Positions 63,938 to 64,000 of a stretch of DNA of 64,000 nucleotides are shown in pieces (within the stretch, counting starts at the first letter, position 1; each line of letters opens with the position of its first letter). Origin of the DNA: Suillus spraguei (Eukaryota; Basidiomycota; Agaricomycetes; Boletales; Suillaceae); contig JABCPU010000025.1 of assembly GCA_016800925.1 (NCBI GenBank), positions 62,001 to 126,000 of the forward strand, written 5' to 3'. Position numbers and translations under genes: made by a program. The notes beneath the pieces are model-generated. The model ran no database searches, was not told the DNA's origin, and worked only from the letters and a program-made list of their open reading frames with translations.

Positions 63938-64000
63938 TGTAAGGACTGCACGTTCTCTGCGCCCGGCCCAAGGCTTCAGATCAAACTCGGACCATTCGAC
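63938..64000. other. 3' flank of the GH16 gene
   Basis: Only 63 bases follow the stop codon before the window ends. Nothing further can be said. Confidence 0.5.

Noticed and set aside
1..64000. CRISPR arrays, rRNA genes, bacterial operons or plasmid origins
   Set aside because: No regularly spaced short repeats, no rRNA signatures and no prokaryotic gene structure were found; the spliced genes point to a fungal nuclear genome.

Overview
The window is nuclear DNA from a filamentous basidiomycete, most likely an agaricomycete of the Boletales (inferred from the protein families I recognise, not from a search). The genes are split by many 50-60 bp GT-AG introns. The window also holds lineage-typical families: a Plavaka-type transposase, HET-domain proteins with a TPR-like lead, 7-bladed WD40 proteins, alpha-type kinase, F-box and GH16 genes. 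There is no sign of prokaryotic organisation.

Layout. (1) 0.8-3.1 kb: two convergent C2H2 zinc-finger genes. (2) 3.1-8.5 kb: little that can be supported. (3) 8.5-10.2 kb: an uncharacterised basidiomycete gene on the minus strand. (4) 11.1-14.05 kb: an intact, secreted calcineurin-like phosphoesterase (5'-nucleotidase-like). (5) 14-17.7 kb: AT-rich, repeat-bearing DNA and one unknown small gene. (6) About 17.8-28.6 kb: a probable Plavaka-type (CACTA-like) DNA transposon. It has a degenerate partner gene and a transposase in divergent orientation around a repeat-rich promoter. Behind the transposase sits a 3 kb patchwork of host-gene pieces (SNF2 remodeller, translation elongation factor 2, P4-type flippase ATPase, DUF1752/GATA-type regulator).

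(7) 28.7-57.8 kb: a tandem segmental duplication. The basic cassette is WD40 protein, TPR-HET protein, an uncharacterised protein with a PD-(D/E)XK-like C-terminus (called 'gene X' here), and a TDP2-like endonuclease/exonuclease/phosphatase relic, all on the plus strand. Unit 1 is 28736-40720, unit 2 is 40721-57384, and a third unit is cut off at about 57778. Unit 2 is a mosaic: it also holds an F-box gene, a siderophore-transporter fragment and a third, truncated HET copy. Its gene X is split by a pristine 1618 bp Tc1 element. All HET and gene X copies are broken, each in its own way, while two WD40 genes remain open.

(8) 57.8-60.9 kb: an alpha-kinase fragment truncated at the repeat junction, and a decayed integrase-type transposase. 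(9) 62.35-63.94 kb: an intact secreted GH16 glucanase.

The most interesting parts are the repeated WD40/TPR-HET/nuclease-like cassette, which resembles a disassembled fungal incompatibility (HET-NACHT-WD40-like) locus, and the transposon carrying shuffled host exons. Many lesions are single-base indels, so raw-read support should be checked before biological conclusions are drawn.
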